Below are positions 1 through 10,837 of a stretch of DNA of 64,000 nt, one piece after another; position 1 is the first letter of the stretch; each line of letters starts with the position of its first letter. Source of the stretch: Epiperipatus broadwayi (Eukaryota > Onychophora > Udeonychophora > Euonychophora > Peripatidae); NCBI GenBank assembly GCA_028023455.1, contig JAQFVV010000557.1, positions 310,001 to 374,000 of the forward strand, read 5' to 3'. The notes under the pieces are model-generated. The model ran no database searches. It saw only the letters and a list, made by a program, of their open reading frames with translations, and was not told the origin of the DNA. The translations under genes and the position numbers were made by a program.

Positions 1-383
1 CCAAGATATAGTATTTATGCAGGAATAAAAAGGATCCTCTTATTCCCATGACTCAAATTCTTTTATATGAGCAAATCTGAAGAACTGTTGAGGAGAGCAT
101 GAGTAAAATTCTCACTTTAAATTACTATTTAAATATAATTGTAAACACGGCGCTAGATCAAATAATTGTTTATTTACTCATAATTAAGTTTCAGTAAGAA
201 TGACGTTTAGTAAATTCTAAGCAATTTCACCGACATCATTCAGCCAAAAAACATCGTAAATAGTAATTTAAAGTGAGAATTCTACTCACACTCTCCTCAA
301 CAGTTCTTCAGATTTGCTCATATAAAAGAATTTGAGTCATGGGAGAGGATCCTTTTTATTCCTGCATAAATACTATATCTTGG
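1..383. repeat. Palindromic repeat, arms of about 128 bp
   Basis: The sequence at 1-130 returns as its reverse complement at 258-383, with one 4-base indel and a few substitutions, around a spacer of about 127 bp. A 37-base stretch of the spacer (132-168) recurs in direct orientation at 465-501, so the repeat probably extends beyond the hairpin. There is no ORF. It is probably a foldback-type non-autonomous element. It starts at base 1, so the left end may be cut by the window. Confidence 0.8.
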
Positions 384-464
384 ATTGAAGAGGAAAGTAT
401 CCATTTATTTAACACTATCAAAAGGCGCATGCTCAATTAGCTTGAAAAGCTGATATTTGAATGC

Positions 465-501
465 AATATAATTGTAAACACGGCGCTAGATCAAATAATT
501 G
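465..501 (+). repeat. Direct copy of the palindrome spacer segment
   Basis: Matches 132-168 over about 37 bases, including the central block GTAAACACGGCGCTAGATCA. It lies 80 bases beyond the hairpin, which suggests that a second partial copy of the same repeat is adjacent. Confidence 0.75.
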
Positions 502-869
502 GGATGGGGGATATTTGACGTATTTTTACTGTTTTTTGTTTTTGTAATTTGAATTTTATGGCATTTTCTTGGCTTTTTTGTAATTTGTATTTTAGAATGA
601 TTTTTTCAATTTACATTGCCTTAGGAATTTTAATTTGTTAATTTGAGTGACTTTCAGGTAGAAATTAATCACTTATAGGCTTCTTGGTGGTTGTTGATGG
701 TACCACAACATCATCTAGTGGCTGCATTACACAATCGGTGCAACTACCTAATATATATCAGCGATGAATACTATGGTTTAAATAAATATATCACAGGAAA
801 ATTAATTATAAAAATATTGTAATTCAAACTGCTAACATATTTACTGGAAAAAATTACTAAAATAATCTT

Positions 870-900
<31 letters not shown>

Positions 901-1977
901 TTATATTTATATATATATATATATGACCTACAGACAAGGGCACAATATATATATATATATATTGCTGTAAATATCATTTAGAGTATTCTAAATCATGAGC
1001 CCCAGTTGCCTTCTAAAATTATATATTAATTCATTGCATGAGCATGCTGTTAAAAACCATTCATAAGTGAATAATAGTAATTCTGATTTTTTAAAAAGTG
1101 AAAAAAATAAAAAAAGATTAATATTCTAAGTGAAATATAGTACAATCTGTAATCACAAATATTTTCTTATAGTGATTTTTTGGTCTATTTGCCTGTCTGA
1201 TCTTTATTTATGCTTATCTATATATATATTTACATATATGTTGTAAAGATGTTGAAAAATGTCAAGAAATTGAGTAACTATTCATTATTATATAAAAAAA
1301 TTGATTTTAGACATCAAAATACCACAGTAAAAATGTCATAATTTTAAGCTTTTTATAAAACTTGAAAATAATCATGAGAAAGATTTAGATTCACTAAAGC
1401 AAGGCAATATTTACAATGCACCCATAACTACAAGACTTAAGAAATGACAGTTATCAGTTTTTTTTTAAAATGGATTAGGTTATATTTATATATAAGAAAA
1501 GCAAATTAATGTTTGTAGAAGTAGTATAAAGCACAGATAAAATAGATAACTTTTCTAGCTGAAAACAATTTTCTAAAGTTAGAATAATTTTATTGTTCTA
1601 CTTTATTCAGAATATTCTATAAAAGCAATTTGTATTTTTAGTGAATTTTTGATAATCTATATATCACACATAAGGTTTGTTTAATTCTTCATAATCATGT
1701 ATAAGTTTACCATGTAAGGGATTTTTTAACAAATCTATTAGTCTTTATTTATTTTGTATATCCAGTATATTGAAAATATACTTAGTTTAAGTTCAAAATT
1801 ATTAACTTTATTCTGTAAATATTTTTTTAATCTTTAAAATTAGAATATTAACATTTTATAAAGATAAAAGTCAAGAAAATAAAGTTCTTATTTTTGCTTT
1901 TAATTGGATCACTTTAAATCCTGATCTTGATATCTTATTTATCAAGCTTTTTCAAACTGATCCCAATATCATCTTAT
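502..1977. other. AT-rich stretch without recognised genes
   Basis: Contains several TA microsatellite tracts (about 869-895, 909-924, 945-962) and long A or T runs. Short ORFs here are low-complexity (isoleucine/tyrosine repeats) and are not credible genes. Confidence 0.6.
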
Positions 1978-2118
1978 AAAAATTGAAAACATTGTCTTGC
2001 GTTGTTAGCCGAGAGGTATCGCAGCCGCCATGCAAGCAAGTAGTTGGTTGCAGACGGTTGTGGGTTCGCGTCCCTGCCGATGCTATGACATAGGGAAAAA
2101 AAAAAAAATTGAAAACAT
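1978..2118 (+). mobile_element. tRNA-derived SINE with 15-bp target duplication
   Basis: The body (1993-2103) has a tRNA-like pol III promoter. An A-box-like TAGCCGAGAGG lies at 2007-2017 and a B-box-like GGTTCGCGTCC at 2063-2073. It ends with the family signature CCGATGCTATGACA and a poly-A tail. The sequence AAAAATTGAAAACAT flanks it on both sides (1978-1992 and 2104-2118), so this is a retroposed insertion with a target-site duplication. It shares its consensus with the copies at 4064, 4783, 14587 and 28896. Confidence 0.88.
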
Positions 2119-3477
2119 AGTGGATGCTGGGAAAATCCCTATTGTTACTAATTTTCATTTTAAATGCTTCTAATTTTCACTACTAGTGATAGTATTTGTA
2201 TAAATCATCTTGTATTAAATGTATAAAATGTTAAATAAATTTTATGGACAACCAATCTTCTATGATTAATTAAAGTTACTTCTTCTTTAAAGCTAAACAG
2301 TGATATTATATAATAATTAATGGACTGTTTTCTATCATTAGTATTTTTACATATTTAAATTCTAGATACATTTTTTAATAAAATAGCATTCAAATAGTTT
2401 TGAAGCGAATAAAAAATTGCAATAATTTAAAACTTTTCCAGGTAATTGTGGTGTTTTTTGTGCATGTATATGGAGAATTAGTTATTATGTCATTTACACA
2501 ATCTGTACATGTGACTAATTAATTTCTAAAAATAAATTTACTCGAAGATATATACTTTTTGTAAACATATTCTTAAAATCTCCATTCCACCACATATTCT
2601 TAAAACATATGAATACATACATATATTGCAACAGTTAGTTTGATATAATAGTTTGTTAAAAAGGAGAATAATAATGTAATAAACAACTGAAAGAAAACAA
2701 AAGTGTTACATTATTTAGTTAGTTTTCTTGTATATAGATAATTATACATTTTGTAATGAATTAAAAATAGTTATTAACATAATAGTTATTAAGATAGAAA
2801 AACATAAATATTGTTCTGATTATTGATAGGTCATAAGAAGTGTAAAAGTAAATGTAAATAAACACCCACAAACATTAACATATTTATTTGTTGTTGTAAA
2901 TATATATATATATGTCAATATTGTAATAATTAATCTTGGTAATAAATATTAAAATAAAGAAAGTAAATCATTCTGATTAATTATTATTATTTTAAAAAGA
3001 AAGTATTAACGTGTACATTTTTATTATTTTATTTTTGTTTATTATAATCAATTTTATTTAATAGAATGCTGTAGTTGTTTTTTTATTAAGGAAAATTATT
3101 TATTGCAGATAAATACATTGATATCTTATTTTATAATAACATCTTGGAGAAACAGTTTTTTTTTAAGACTGGTCTTCGTTGTCGAACGTGGAAATATAAA
3201 AGATTTTTTTAAATATAATACTCTGATGAGTGAGACGGTGGGAAATATGAAGGAAATCTCAAGATCTTGAACTGAAATATGTAGTTGTCGAAAAATTTGT
3301 TTCCAAACTTTATAATAAAACAAGAACTTTAATTTATTTATTGTATTGAAACTTACGGATAAAATAAAGTGCTAAGTAAAAGGAAAAGAGAAATTTATTT
3401 TCTCCTTGATCAGATTTTCTAAAAGCTGAATTAATGATTAATGTTTAATAGAATAATTGATTAGTTTAAGTTTATCT
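2119..3477. other. AT-rich stretch without recognised genes
   Basis: No credible coding frame, RNA gene or element terminus was seen. It contains only short A/T runs and one short TA tract near 2901-2914. Confidence 0.55.
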
Positions 3478-3488
3478 CACACACACAC

Positions 3489-3534
<46 letters not shown>

Positions 3535-3848
3535 TCTCTCTCTCTCCTCTCTCTCTCTCCCCCCTCTCTCTCCCCCCTCTCTCTCCCCTCTCTCTCTCCC
3601 CCCTCTCTCTCCCCTCTCTTTCTCTCCCTCTCTCTCCCCCTCTCCCTCTCCCTCTCCCCCTCTCTCCCTCTCCCTCTCTCTCTCCCCTCTCTCTCTCCCC
3701 CTCTCTCTCCCCTCTCTCTCCCTCTCTCTCCCTCTCTCTCTCCCTCTCTCTCTCCCTCTCTCTCTCTCTCTCCCCCTCTCCCTCTCCCCCTCTCTCTCCC
3801 TCTCCCTCTCTCTCCTCTCTCTCTCTCCCTCTCTCTCCCCCTCTCTCT

Positions 3849-3891
<43 letters not shown>

Positions 3892-3914
3892 TCCCCCTCT
3901 CTCTCTCCCTCTCC

Positions 3915-3989
<75 letters not shown>

Positions 3990-3990
3990 T
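3478..3990. repeat. Half-kilobase CT/CCCTCT microsatellite
   Basis: An almost pure pyrimidine tract on the plus strand made of CT runs interrupted by CCC, with short AC repeats at each end (about 3479-3490 and 3981-3989). The long open frames through it (Ser/Leu/Pro on plus, Arg/Glu on minus) are an effect of the dinucleotide repeat, not genes. A tract this long can adopt triplex (H-DNA) structure; that is known for polypurine/polypyrimidine DNA and has not been tested here. Confidence 0.97.
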
Positions 3991-4050
3991 CTTATAATTC
4001 ATTTAATGATTATTTTATTATAGAAAAAAATCATAAAATATTCGGATACA

Positions 4051-4193
4051 ATAATTCAAATAAGTCAAGCGTTGTTAGCTGAGAGGTCAGCGCAGCAGCC
4101 TTGCAAGCAAGCATTTGGTTGCAGACGGTTGTTGCGAGTTCGTCTATCGGCCGATGCTATGATATATGGAAAAAATAATAATAATTCAAATAA
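4051..4193 (+). mobile_element. tRNA-derived SINE with 13-bp target duplication
   Basis: Same family as the copy at 1993. The GTTGTTAGC start, an A-box-like TAGCTGAGAGG, the CTTGCAAGCAAGC block and the CCGATGCTATGA end are present. The B box is degraded (GAGTTCGTCTA). It is flanked by ATAATTCAAATAA at 4051-4063 and 4181-4193. Confidence 0.88.
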
Positions 4194-4595
4194 TTAATAT
4201 ACTTCAGTCATCAAATAATGCTATTAGAAGTATTTGCTGCGCGAACAAAAACTGAGTCAAATAAAATATCATATTTGGTAGAATTGATTAAACAATTATT
4301 TCTAACTAATTTACTTTACATTCAATCTAAAGATTGAAATGGTAATATTGCTTTATTAATAATTTTTTTAATATTTTATTTCAATGTGTTAGTAATGGAA
4401 AAAAGTTAAAGCACTCTACAAATAACAATTTTATTTAATAATTATTAACCTTTTAAAAAAGTTTATTCAATTTGAGGAAGGATATTTTTTAAAAAAGAAA
4501 ATATTGATAGGAAAATGTTTTCATTGATTATCTATATACACATACATTTGAATATTTCTGAGTTTTTCAAATACAGTGTAAATAGTTAAAAATCC

Positions 4596-4690
4596 GTCAG
4601 GCGTTGGTGGCCTAGCGATTATCATAGCTGCCTTCCAAGCAGCTGGCCCGGGTTCGTTTACCGGTCAACGCTTTGACATATATATATAAA
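4596..4690 (+). mobile_element. Diverged tRNA-derived SINE
   Basis: Resembles the SINE family with GGCGTTGGTGGCCTAGCG at the start, a CTTCCAAGCAGCTGGC block, a B-box-like GGGTTCGTTTACC and a tail beginning CTTTGACATATA. No clear target duplication was found. It may be a second subfamily. Confidence 0.7.
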
Positions 4691-4782
4691 ATTAAGTATA
4701 CTCATTTATAATTTCACAACTGAATATTGTTTATAGCTTTTTTAAAATAAGCGTTGGTAAATGGAAAATAAATATGTATATC

Positions 4783-4903
4783 CTTACTTTTTTTTTTTTT
4801 TTTCATGTGTCATAGCATCGGCCGGGAAATGAACCCGCTAACCCGGGACAACTGCTTGTAAGACAGCTATGAGGATTTCTCGCCTCTCGCCCACCAACAT
4901 TTT
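4783..4903 (-). mobile_element. tRNA-derived SINE, minus strand
   Basis: A poly-T run at about 4789-4803 is the reversed poly-A tail, followed by TGTCATAGCATCGGCCGGGA, the reverse of the family's 3' signature. The reversed B box (GAACCCGCTAACCC) and the reversed 5' end (CCACCAAC) follow. It belongs to the same family as the plus-strand copies. Confidence 0.82.
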
Positions 4904-6125
4904 GAATTACTATGAAACTGAGCAAGTATTTTTACTTTATCTTATATAGATTAGTAAAAACATTTAAAAGACATGACCATACAGTTGGAATATAATTTTG
5001 TATCAGAGCGACAAGTGTTCAACTTCTATGTGTTAAGCAAATATATTATTGTGTATACAATATAAGCTTAAAGAAATGGGTATTTTATAATGATGATGAT
5101 GATGATGTACTAAGCATAGTAATGTGTCTAATGAATACAGCAGTATTTTTATGCAAAATAAATATAAATGAAATATTTTATATAAAATCAAGATGAGGAA
5201 TTATATGCATTTTTGCATTAATATAAAAATATTTTTTACTTCAAAAAGATTATTTACAATTAAATGACATGTCACAGCAAATATTTTATAGAATATTTAA
5301 AAGATACTTCACTCCTGTAGTTTCTAAGAGATTTTGTGAATATTAATATTACGTTGATATAAATTTTCTATTCACGTTCATGATTATAACATTTAACAAC
5401 ACAAATTATAAATGTTAAGAAAAACTACAAATGATAGTAATCGGTATGCATAGTCAAAATAATGTTTTCTTGTTTTACAAATATTTAAAGTCTTTTTATA
5501 TGTGCGTACGTATTTTAGTGTTAGGACCATAGATTTATTTTTAGCTTATCTAAATAATTTTTCAAAAATATTTATTTACTTTTTATAAAAGTACAATTTT
5601 AAGGGGGGGGGGGTGGAGCTATGGATAAGTAATTTTAGTTGAGAGGGAAGAATATTGAGGATAAGGTATTTATTTATTTTATTTTTATTTATAGTTTCGT
5701 TCTTAATTTAATCTTGTAGTTTATTGTATTCATATATGTTCTGCAAATAAAATACATATTGTTGTTATCAATTGCTATGGCAGTCTTTGATCTCAATTTC
5801 GTTTAAGCATTTATTATTTTGAGTCAAATGCATATCTATCAATGACAAATATTATGATGGGTTTACAACATTAGTTCATTGTGTTCTCTTTACTATTATC
5901 AACATAACATTTAATATTTGTTCCTATGGTTTGTAGTATTTTGGGTGCTGATGGTAAGATTAAAGTAACAAGTATTGTAAGGTAGCATAAATATTTAATG
6001 GGTAAGCAAACTGATTTGCCTAGTGCTTTAGAAATATTTGCAAATTGGAATGGATCAAAATCCATTTTCAAATAATAGATTTTACCTACCATTACAATTT
6101 GGGCTTTTTGTGGGGTATATCTCTT
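4904..6125. other. AT-rich stretch without recognised genes
   Basis: Contains a short GAT triplet run near 5090-5107 and an 11-base G run near 5602-5612. A 73-codon minus-strand ORF at 5871-6092 has no recognisable motif and could be chance. Confidence 0.5.
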
Positions 6126-6235
6126 TATAAATGTTCATCACCTATATATATATACTTTTTGTTTGTATATATGTAATTAGTATAAATGTTCATCACCTAT
6201 ATATATATACTTTTTGTTTGTATATATGTAATTAG
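6126..6235. repeat. 55-bp tandem duplication
   Basis: A 55-base unit starting TATAAATGTTCATCACC is repeated twice without change at 6126-6180 and 6181-6235. Identity between units implies a recent duplication or an assembly stutter around the internal TA run. Confidence 0.9.
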
Positions 6236-6480
6236 TATGCTAATAACTCTAAGCAAGCTTTTCTGATAAATGCAGAAAAGAAAAGCATTTAAAAATCTTT
6301 ATCTAGAACTATCCCTATTCCCAAACCAGTTTCAAGCTGGTGGCTGTCCTCAGTGAGACTCTAGGATGAACAGACACTAAATCTAAAGTACCAATTTAAG
6401 GACAGCACTTATGTAATAGTTAATTATTAAGTAGAAAATCTGAAATGTTCAGACACATATTTTCAGTTTCACCATATATT
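6236..6480 (-). mobile_element. Old single hammerhead-repeat unit (family 2)
   Basis: Matches the 13-kb family 2 units in order: a GCTAATA.CTCTAA.CAAGCTTTT block, a ribozyme region (about 6318-6362, minus), an AAATCTAAA block and a GAAAATCTGAAA block. On the minus strand the ribozyme core reads CTGAGGA, then an AGC/GCT stem, then GAAA. Stem II and the cleavage triplet (GTT) are weakened. It is probably a decayed copy. Confidence 0.6.
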
Positions 6481-6587
6481 ACTAGCATATAATATTGCTA
6501 ATAGCTTTTAAAGCAAAAGTAAAAAGAAAAAAAAAAGTAATATATCATGTAATACAAGCTTTTAAAGTTATGTCACATGATAAAAGA

Positions 6588-6684
6588 CAATTTATTTTTA
6601 TTTTTTTACTATATATATATATATTTTGGTTGTAACAATTTATTTTTATTTTTTTACTATATATATATATATTTTGGTTGTAAC
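6588..6684. repeat. 48-bp tandem duplication
   Basis: Two adjacent copies of a unit that runs from CAATTTATTTTTATTTT through a TA tract to TTTTGGTTGTAA. As with 6126-6235, the unit contains a TA run, which suggests replication slippage or a polymerase template switch at TA tracts. Confidence 0.85.
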
Positions 6685-7507
6685 ACAGAACAAATGAAGA
6701 GGTAAATATTATATGGTGATGAGAAATATCATTAACCCTAGTAAATAGTTATCATCTTCATTATCAATGAATTAATCTTGTCAATGAATAGTCATCAACA
6801 AATATAAAAGGAGTGGAGATAATTATCATAGAATAAAAAAAGTAATTATAAAAGTCAGTTACATCACCAGAATTAAACATGAATAACCAAAATTTATTTT
6901 TTGTAACAGGATCTAAAAGAGATTCAATATCAGGGTGTAGCTAATGTCAGTGTCAAACTTAGGTCATAACATAAAACAATCATCTGCATGTGCATACTTA
7001 AGTGCTAAAGTATTGATCAAAATAAAACAAGTTCTAGGATTCTGAAACATGCTGATGATCATCAATGCTTTGGCCATTAATGAACACACCAACAATAAAT
7101 TAATTTCTAAGTTGTATGAAGTGCAGTGAATGAACTTTGAAAATGATCTTGATCTTTGCACCATCAAAAAAACCATCTTGTTGTCCAAATGTAAATACAC
7201 ACCCAGGTGACTATTTAAATTAACAATTATTGTTTTAGAGCTATCTCCAGATCACAGGGACTCTAGAGACTGTGACTGTGAATAAGAGAAAATATAAATG
7301 TGCATGTTTAATCTACCTTAATTTAAATAGTATTACTGGTATCATTTAAGAATTCCTTAAATTACAATGCTATGATGAAATCAAGTCATACATAATGATA
7401 TTTCACAGAAAAGATTGCTAGAGGATAAAGACATTAAACACTAAAAATAATAATTTCAGAAACTTATTTTTAACAATTATTTAATAAAATTAACTAATAA
7501 ATTTAGA
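6685..7507. other. Intergenic stretch, no recognised gene
   Basis: AT-rich. A 78-codon minus-strand ORF (6964-7200) shows no domain, repeat or element signature. The stretch ends at the target duplication of the ribozyme composite. Confidence 0.5.
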
Positions 7508-7624
7508 GAAGATATGACAATAAAGGCAAAACTCCCCATACAGTAGTGCCACCCTGTGCCAAAAAGAGTAATCAATGGATGCAAGAAGGCTTGTGCATAA
7601 AATCCCTATCTAGTGCCTATTCAC

Positions 7625-7679
7625 CCAATATCCCCAGACTAGTTTCTGGCTTGTGGCCATCATCGGTGAGAAGCCTTGG
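7625..7679 (-). ncRNA. Hammerhead ribozyme, core mutated (family 1, unit 1)
   Basis: On the minus strand it has stem II TGGC/GCCA, the GAAA core strand and stem III ACT/AGT followed by C. The first core strand reads CCGATGA instead of CTGATGA. That position is conserved in hammerheads, so this copy is probably inactive. Confidence 0.75.
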
Positions 7680-8059
7680 ATCTGAGATCACTGCACCTAG
7701 ATCTTAGGATCTAATGCAACCCTCCAGCAGCCACCTTTTAACTCTACTTTACTACAAAACTATGAGAATGAAATTGAAAACATTGTTAATATCTTCAATC
7801 TAAGCCCAATAGCTTATATAGTCATATGGGTCTGAACTCAATTCAGCACCCATACATTTTGGTGTCTTTGGCTCTTAATCAACCATAGCCACCACTATCC
7901 TATTAGGCAGGATTGGTGTTAAACCATCAAACATCACATGATCACCATCTCTATACTAGCACAAAACTCCTCATACAGTAGTGCCACCCTGTGCCAAACA
8001 GAGTAATCAATGGATGCCAGAAGGCTTGTGCATAAAATCCCTATCTAGTGTCTACTCAT

Positions 8060-8114
8060 CCAATATCCCCAGACTAGTTTCTGGCTTGTGGCCATCATCA
8101 GTGAGAAGCCTTGG
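8060..8114 (-). ncRNA. Hammerhead ribozyme, core intact (family 1, unit 2)
   Basis: On the minus strand the order is: stem I outer strand CCAA, inner TCTCA, core CTGATGA, stem II TGGC-loop CACAA-GCCA, core GAAA, a 3-bp stem III (ACT/AGT) with no loop, then C as the cleavage nucleotide, inner TGGGGA and outer TTGG closing stem I. This is a type I layout with a minimal stem III, as described for PLE and retrozyme hammerheads, which often act as dimers. The ACTAGT stem is self-complementary, as a dimer requires. Confidence 0.85.
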
Positions 8115-8401
8115 ATCTGAGATCACTGCACCTAGATCTTAGGATCTAATGCAACCCTCCAGCAAACACCTTTTAACTCTACTTTACTACAAAACTATGA
8201 GAATGAAATTGAAAACATTGTTAATATCTTCAATCTAAGCTCAATAACTTATATAGTCATATGGGTCTGAACTCAATTCAGCACCCATACATTTTGGTGT
8301 CTTTGGCTCTTAAACAACTATAGCCACCACTATTCTATTAGGCAGGATTGGTGTTAAACCATCAAACATCACATGATCACCATCTCTATACTAGCACATA
8401 A

Positions 8402-8588
8402 TTTGTTGTAAACAAAGGCAAAACTCCCCATACAGTAGTGCCACCCTGTGCCAAACTAGTCTGAGGATATTGGATGAGTAGGCACTAGATAGGGATTTTA
8501 TGCACAAGCCTTCTGGCATCCATTGATTACTGTTTGGCACAGGGTGGCACTACTGTATGGGGAGTTTTGCCTTTGTTTACAACAAATT
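8402..8588. repeat. Hairpin at the junction of inverted ribozyme units
   Basis: The block 8402-8457 (starting AATTTGTTGTAAACAAAGGC) returns reversed at 8532-8588. The inverted unit begins around 8456-8462, where the sequence reads CTAGTCTGAGGATATTGG. That is stem III and the cleavage position of the family 1 ribozyme. The inverted copy therefore starts within a few bases of the predicted self-cleavage site. Confidence 0.8.
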
Positions 8589-8873
8589 ATGTGCTAGTAT
8601 AGAAATGGTGATCATGTGATGTTTGATGGTTTAACACCAATTCTGCCTAATAGGATAGTGGTGACTATGGTTGTTTAAGAGCCAAAGACACCAAAATGTA
8701 TGGGTGCTGAATTGAGTTCAGACCCATATGACTATATAAGCTATTGAGCTTAGATTGAAAATATTAACAAGGTTTTCAATTTCATTCTTATAGTTTTGTA
8801 GTAAAGTAGAGTTAAAAGGTGGCTGCTGGAGGGTTGCATTAGATCCTAAGATCTAGGTGCAGTGATCTCAGAT

Positions 8874-8928
8874 CCAAGGCTCCTCACTGATGATGTCCAC
8901 AAGCCAGAAACTAGTCTGGGGATATTGG
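8874..8928 (+). ncRNA. Hammerhead ribozyme (family 1, inverted unit)
   Basis: The plus strand has CTGATGA, GAAA, stem III ACT/AGT with cleavage C, and stem I pairs CCAA/TTGG and CCTCA/TGGGG. Stem II reads TGTC/GCCA and so has one mismatch. It is probably weak but recognisable. Confidence 0.78.
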
Positions 8929-9096
8929 ATGAGTAGGCACTAGATAGGGATTTTATGCACAAGCCTTCTGGCATCCATTGATTACTCTGTTTGGCACATG
9001 GTAGCACTACTGTATGGGGAGTTTTGCCTTTGTTTACAACAAATTATGTGCTAGTATAGAGATGGTGATCATGTGATGTTTGAAGATATGACAATA

Positions 9097-10837
9097 TGAC
9101 AATTTCAAATCTAACACATTTTTATAAACAATATAAATTCATATGGCAACCAGTTGATTCATATTACTAAATTAAAAGTTATTTTCTTTTTCAATGATTA
9201 AAACTACAAAACATTTTACAGGAGATAAAAAAAATTAAGATTAGCTAGAATTTTTTTCCCCTTTTTTAATAATTAAATATGAAAACAACATTTCACAGTA
9301 AGAGATAAAAAATTTAAGGATTAATTAAAACCTTTTTTCTTTAAAAAATGGAAAGATCCCATATACTTTTACAACTTTTGGAGGAAAATAAAACAAGTAA
9401 AAAGTATATTTTAACAAAAAAAAACTAAATCAAAATTATTTCTTATTATTAATTATTGATTTATATTAAAAAAATTATTTGTAAGTATAGAAATGCACAC
9501 TGCAATATCTATTAACATGGATTACATAATTTTTTTTTGTAGTTATAATTTTTAATTTGTTTCATGTTAGTGTTTCATTTTTGTAGCTGTTAATGTTCAG
9601 TTTAAAACTGCATCATTTTCTAGTGTTTTAAAATTACATTATTTTTCCAGTGTAAGTTGCCAAAAGTTGAATTTATTCATGATTTTCATTAAAAGTTCTT
9701 CTATTAACTTTTCTTTTATAGCTTCAAATTTTCATTATGATGATAACTTCCAAATTAACAGATTTTCAGAGTAGGTTAATGTAAATTAAATTTAGCCATT
9801 TTACAGTGATATGTTTTAGATCAAATTGAAGAGAATTGTTTAACAATTGAGATTAGTCTTACTTCAAACTATAAGCTTAACTTCTTATTGTTGTCTTTAC
9901 AACTGAACTGCTAGTTCTCTTTTCTTCTCAACTTTTGAATCCAGAATAACCTCTTCTGACTAGATCTTAAAATCTACCACTTTAATCTGCCTACTATTTT
10001 ATTTTTTAGAACAATCTTGTTTTACATCCAATCACACACTATCTCAGAAATGACAGCATTATATATCTGGACAAATTGAGTCTTTTTTTACAAAAAAATT
10101 ATTTCACTTATCTTTTTAATTAAAAATTTCAGACATATAATCCTTGAACAATTGAAGATTAAAATACTTCTTTTTAATTTCACTTATGAAATGTTGACTA
10201 ATTTATTAGTTTATATTTATCTCTAATATGTTTATTGGATGTGGAATTTATATGAAGTATGATTATTCTTAATTAATAGATGTCCAGATTTTAATGGTAA
10301 AGTAAATGCTTTGATAGCTCAAGGCCTAGCCCAATTCAAGTCCTTTTTTCTCTATTTATGATCCATTTTATTTACAAGTTAATAAAAGAATAAATAAAAA
10401 ATAAAAATATCAAATTACTAAGTAAACAAATTGTGGCAATTTTTGAAGAATTTAAAAATAACTTCTGATGCAGTTTTTTATTTTCAAGACACAGAATACA
10501 TTTTTATTTTAAATAAATAAATAACTTAAAAATAATTATTATTTAAATCTTTAAAAATATATAAATCTTTTAAATGATAAATTACATTTATCTTACATCT
10601 AGTCAAATTTTAATGCATTTGAAATGAAGCAATTTGGATAACATTTCCCCCCATTCTTTTCATTTGTAAATACAATTGTTTTTAATACACAATTTAATTA
10701 AAATATGTAAAAGGTACTTAAATAAAATGTACATTTATAATAAAAGCAAAAGAAAAATGTATATAATGTTAATATTCTTAAACTTGCTTTTATTGTAGCA
10801 TAAATATTAATATGTCATTAAAATTAAGTTATACAGT
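9097..10837. other. AT-rich stretch without recognised genes
   Basis: No ORF of note, no terminal repeats and no RNA motif were seen; it consists of A/T-rich spacer sequence. Confidence 0.5.

Larger units (their letters stand above)
7508..9096. mobile_element. Composite hammerhead element (family 1), 15-bp TSD
   Basis: The insertion 7523-9081 is flanked by the identical 15-mer GAAGATATGACAATA at 7508-7522 and 9082-9096. Inside are two head-to-tail units of about 436 bp (unit starts at 7531 and 7967), a short third-unit start at 8423-8456, and then an inverted stretch of about 1.4 units (8457-9081). Each full unit carries one hammerhead motif: minus strand in the first two units and plus strand in the inverted part. 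There is no ORF. One pair of target duplications around the whole composite means that it inserted as one molecule. The layout resembles PLE terminal repeats and animal retrozymes; its mobilising enzyme is not encoded here. Confidence 0.88.

Noticed and set aside
3457-4023. Long Ser/Leu/Pro and Arg/Glu open frames
   Set aside because: They are translations of a CT dinucleotide repeat in several frames at once and contain no non-repeat protein sequence.
5871-6092. 73-codon minus ORF as a small gene (also 22031-22294, 22683-22928, 18847-19071, 42-43 kb outer-arm ORF 41146-41334)
   Set aside because: No motif, no similarity between unrelated parts of the window, and lengths expected by chance in long AT-rich sequence.
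7531-8422. CRISPR-like or satellite array
   Set aside because: Only two to three units with an inverted partner, hammerhead motifs and a target duplication; it fits a mobile composite instead.
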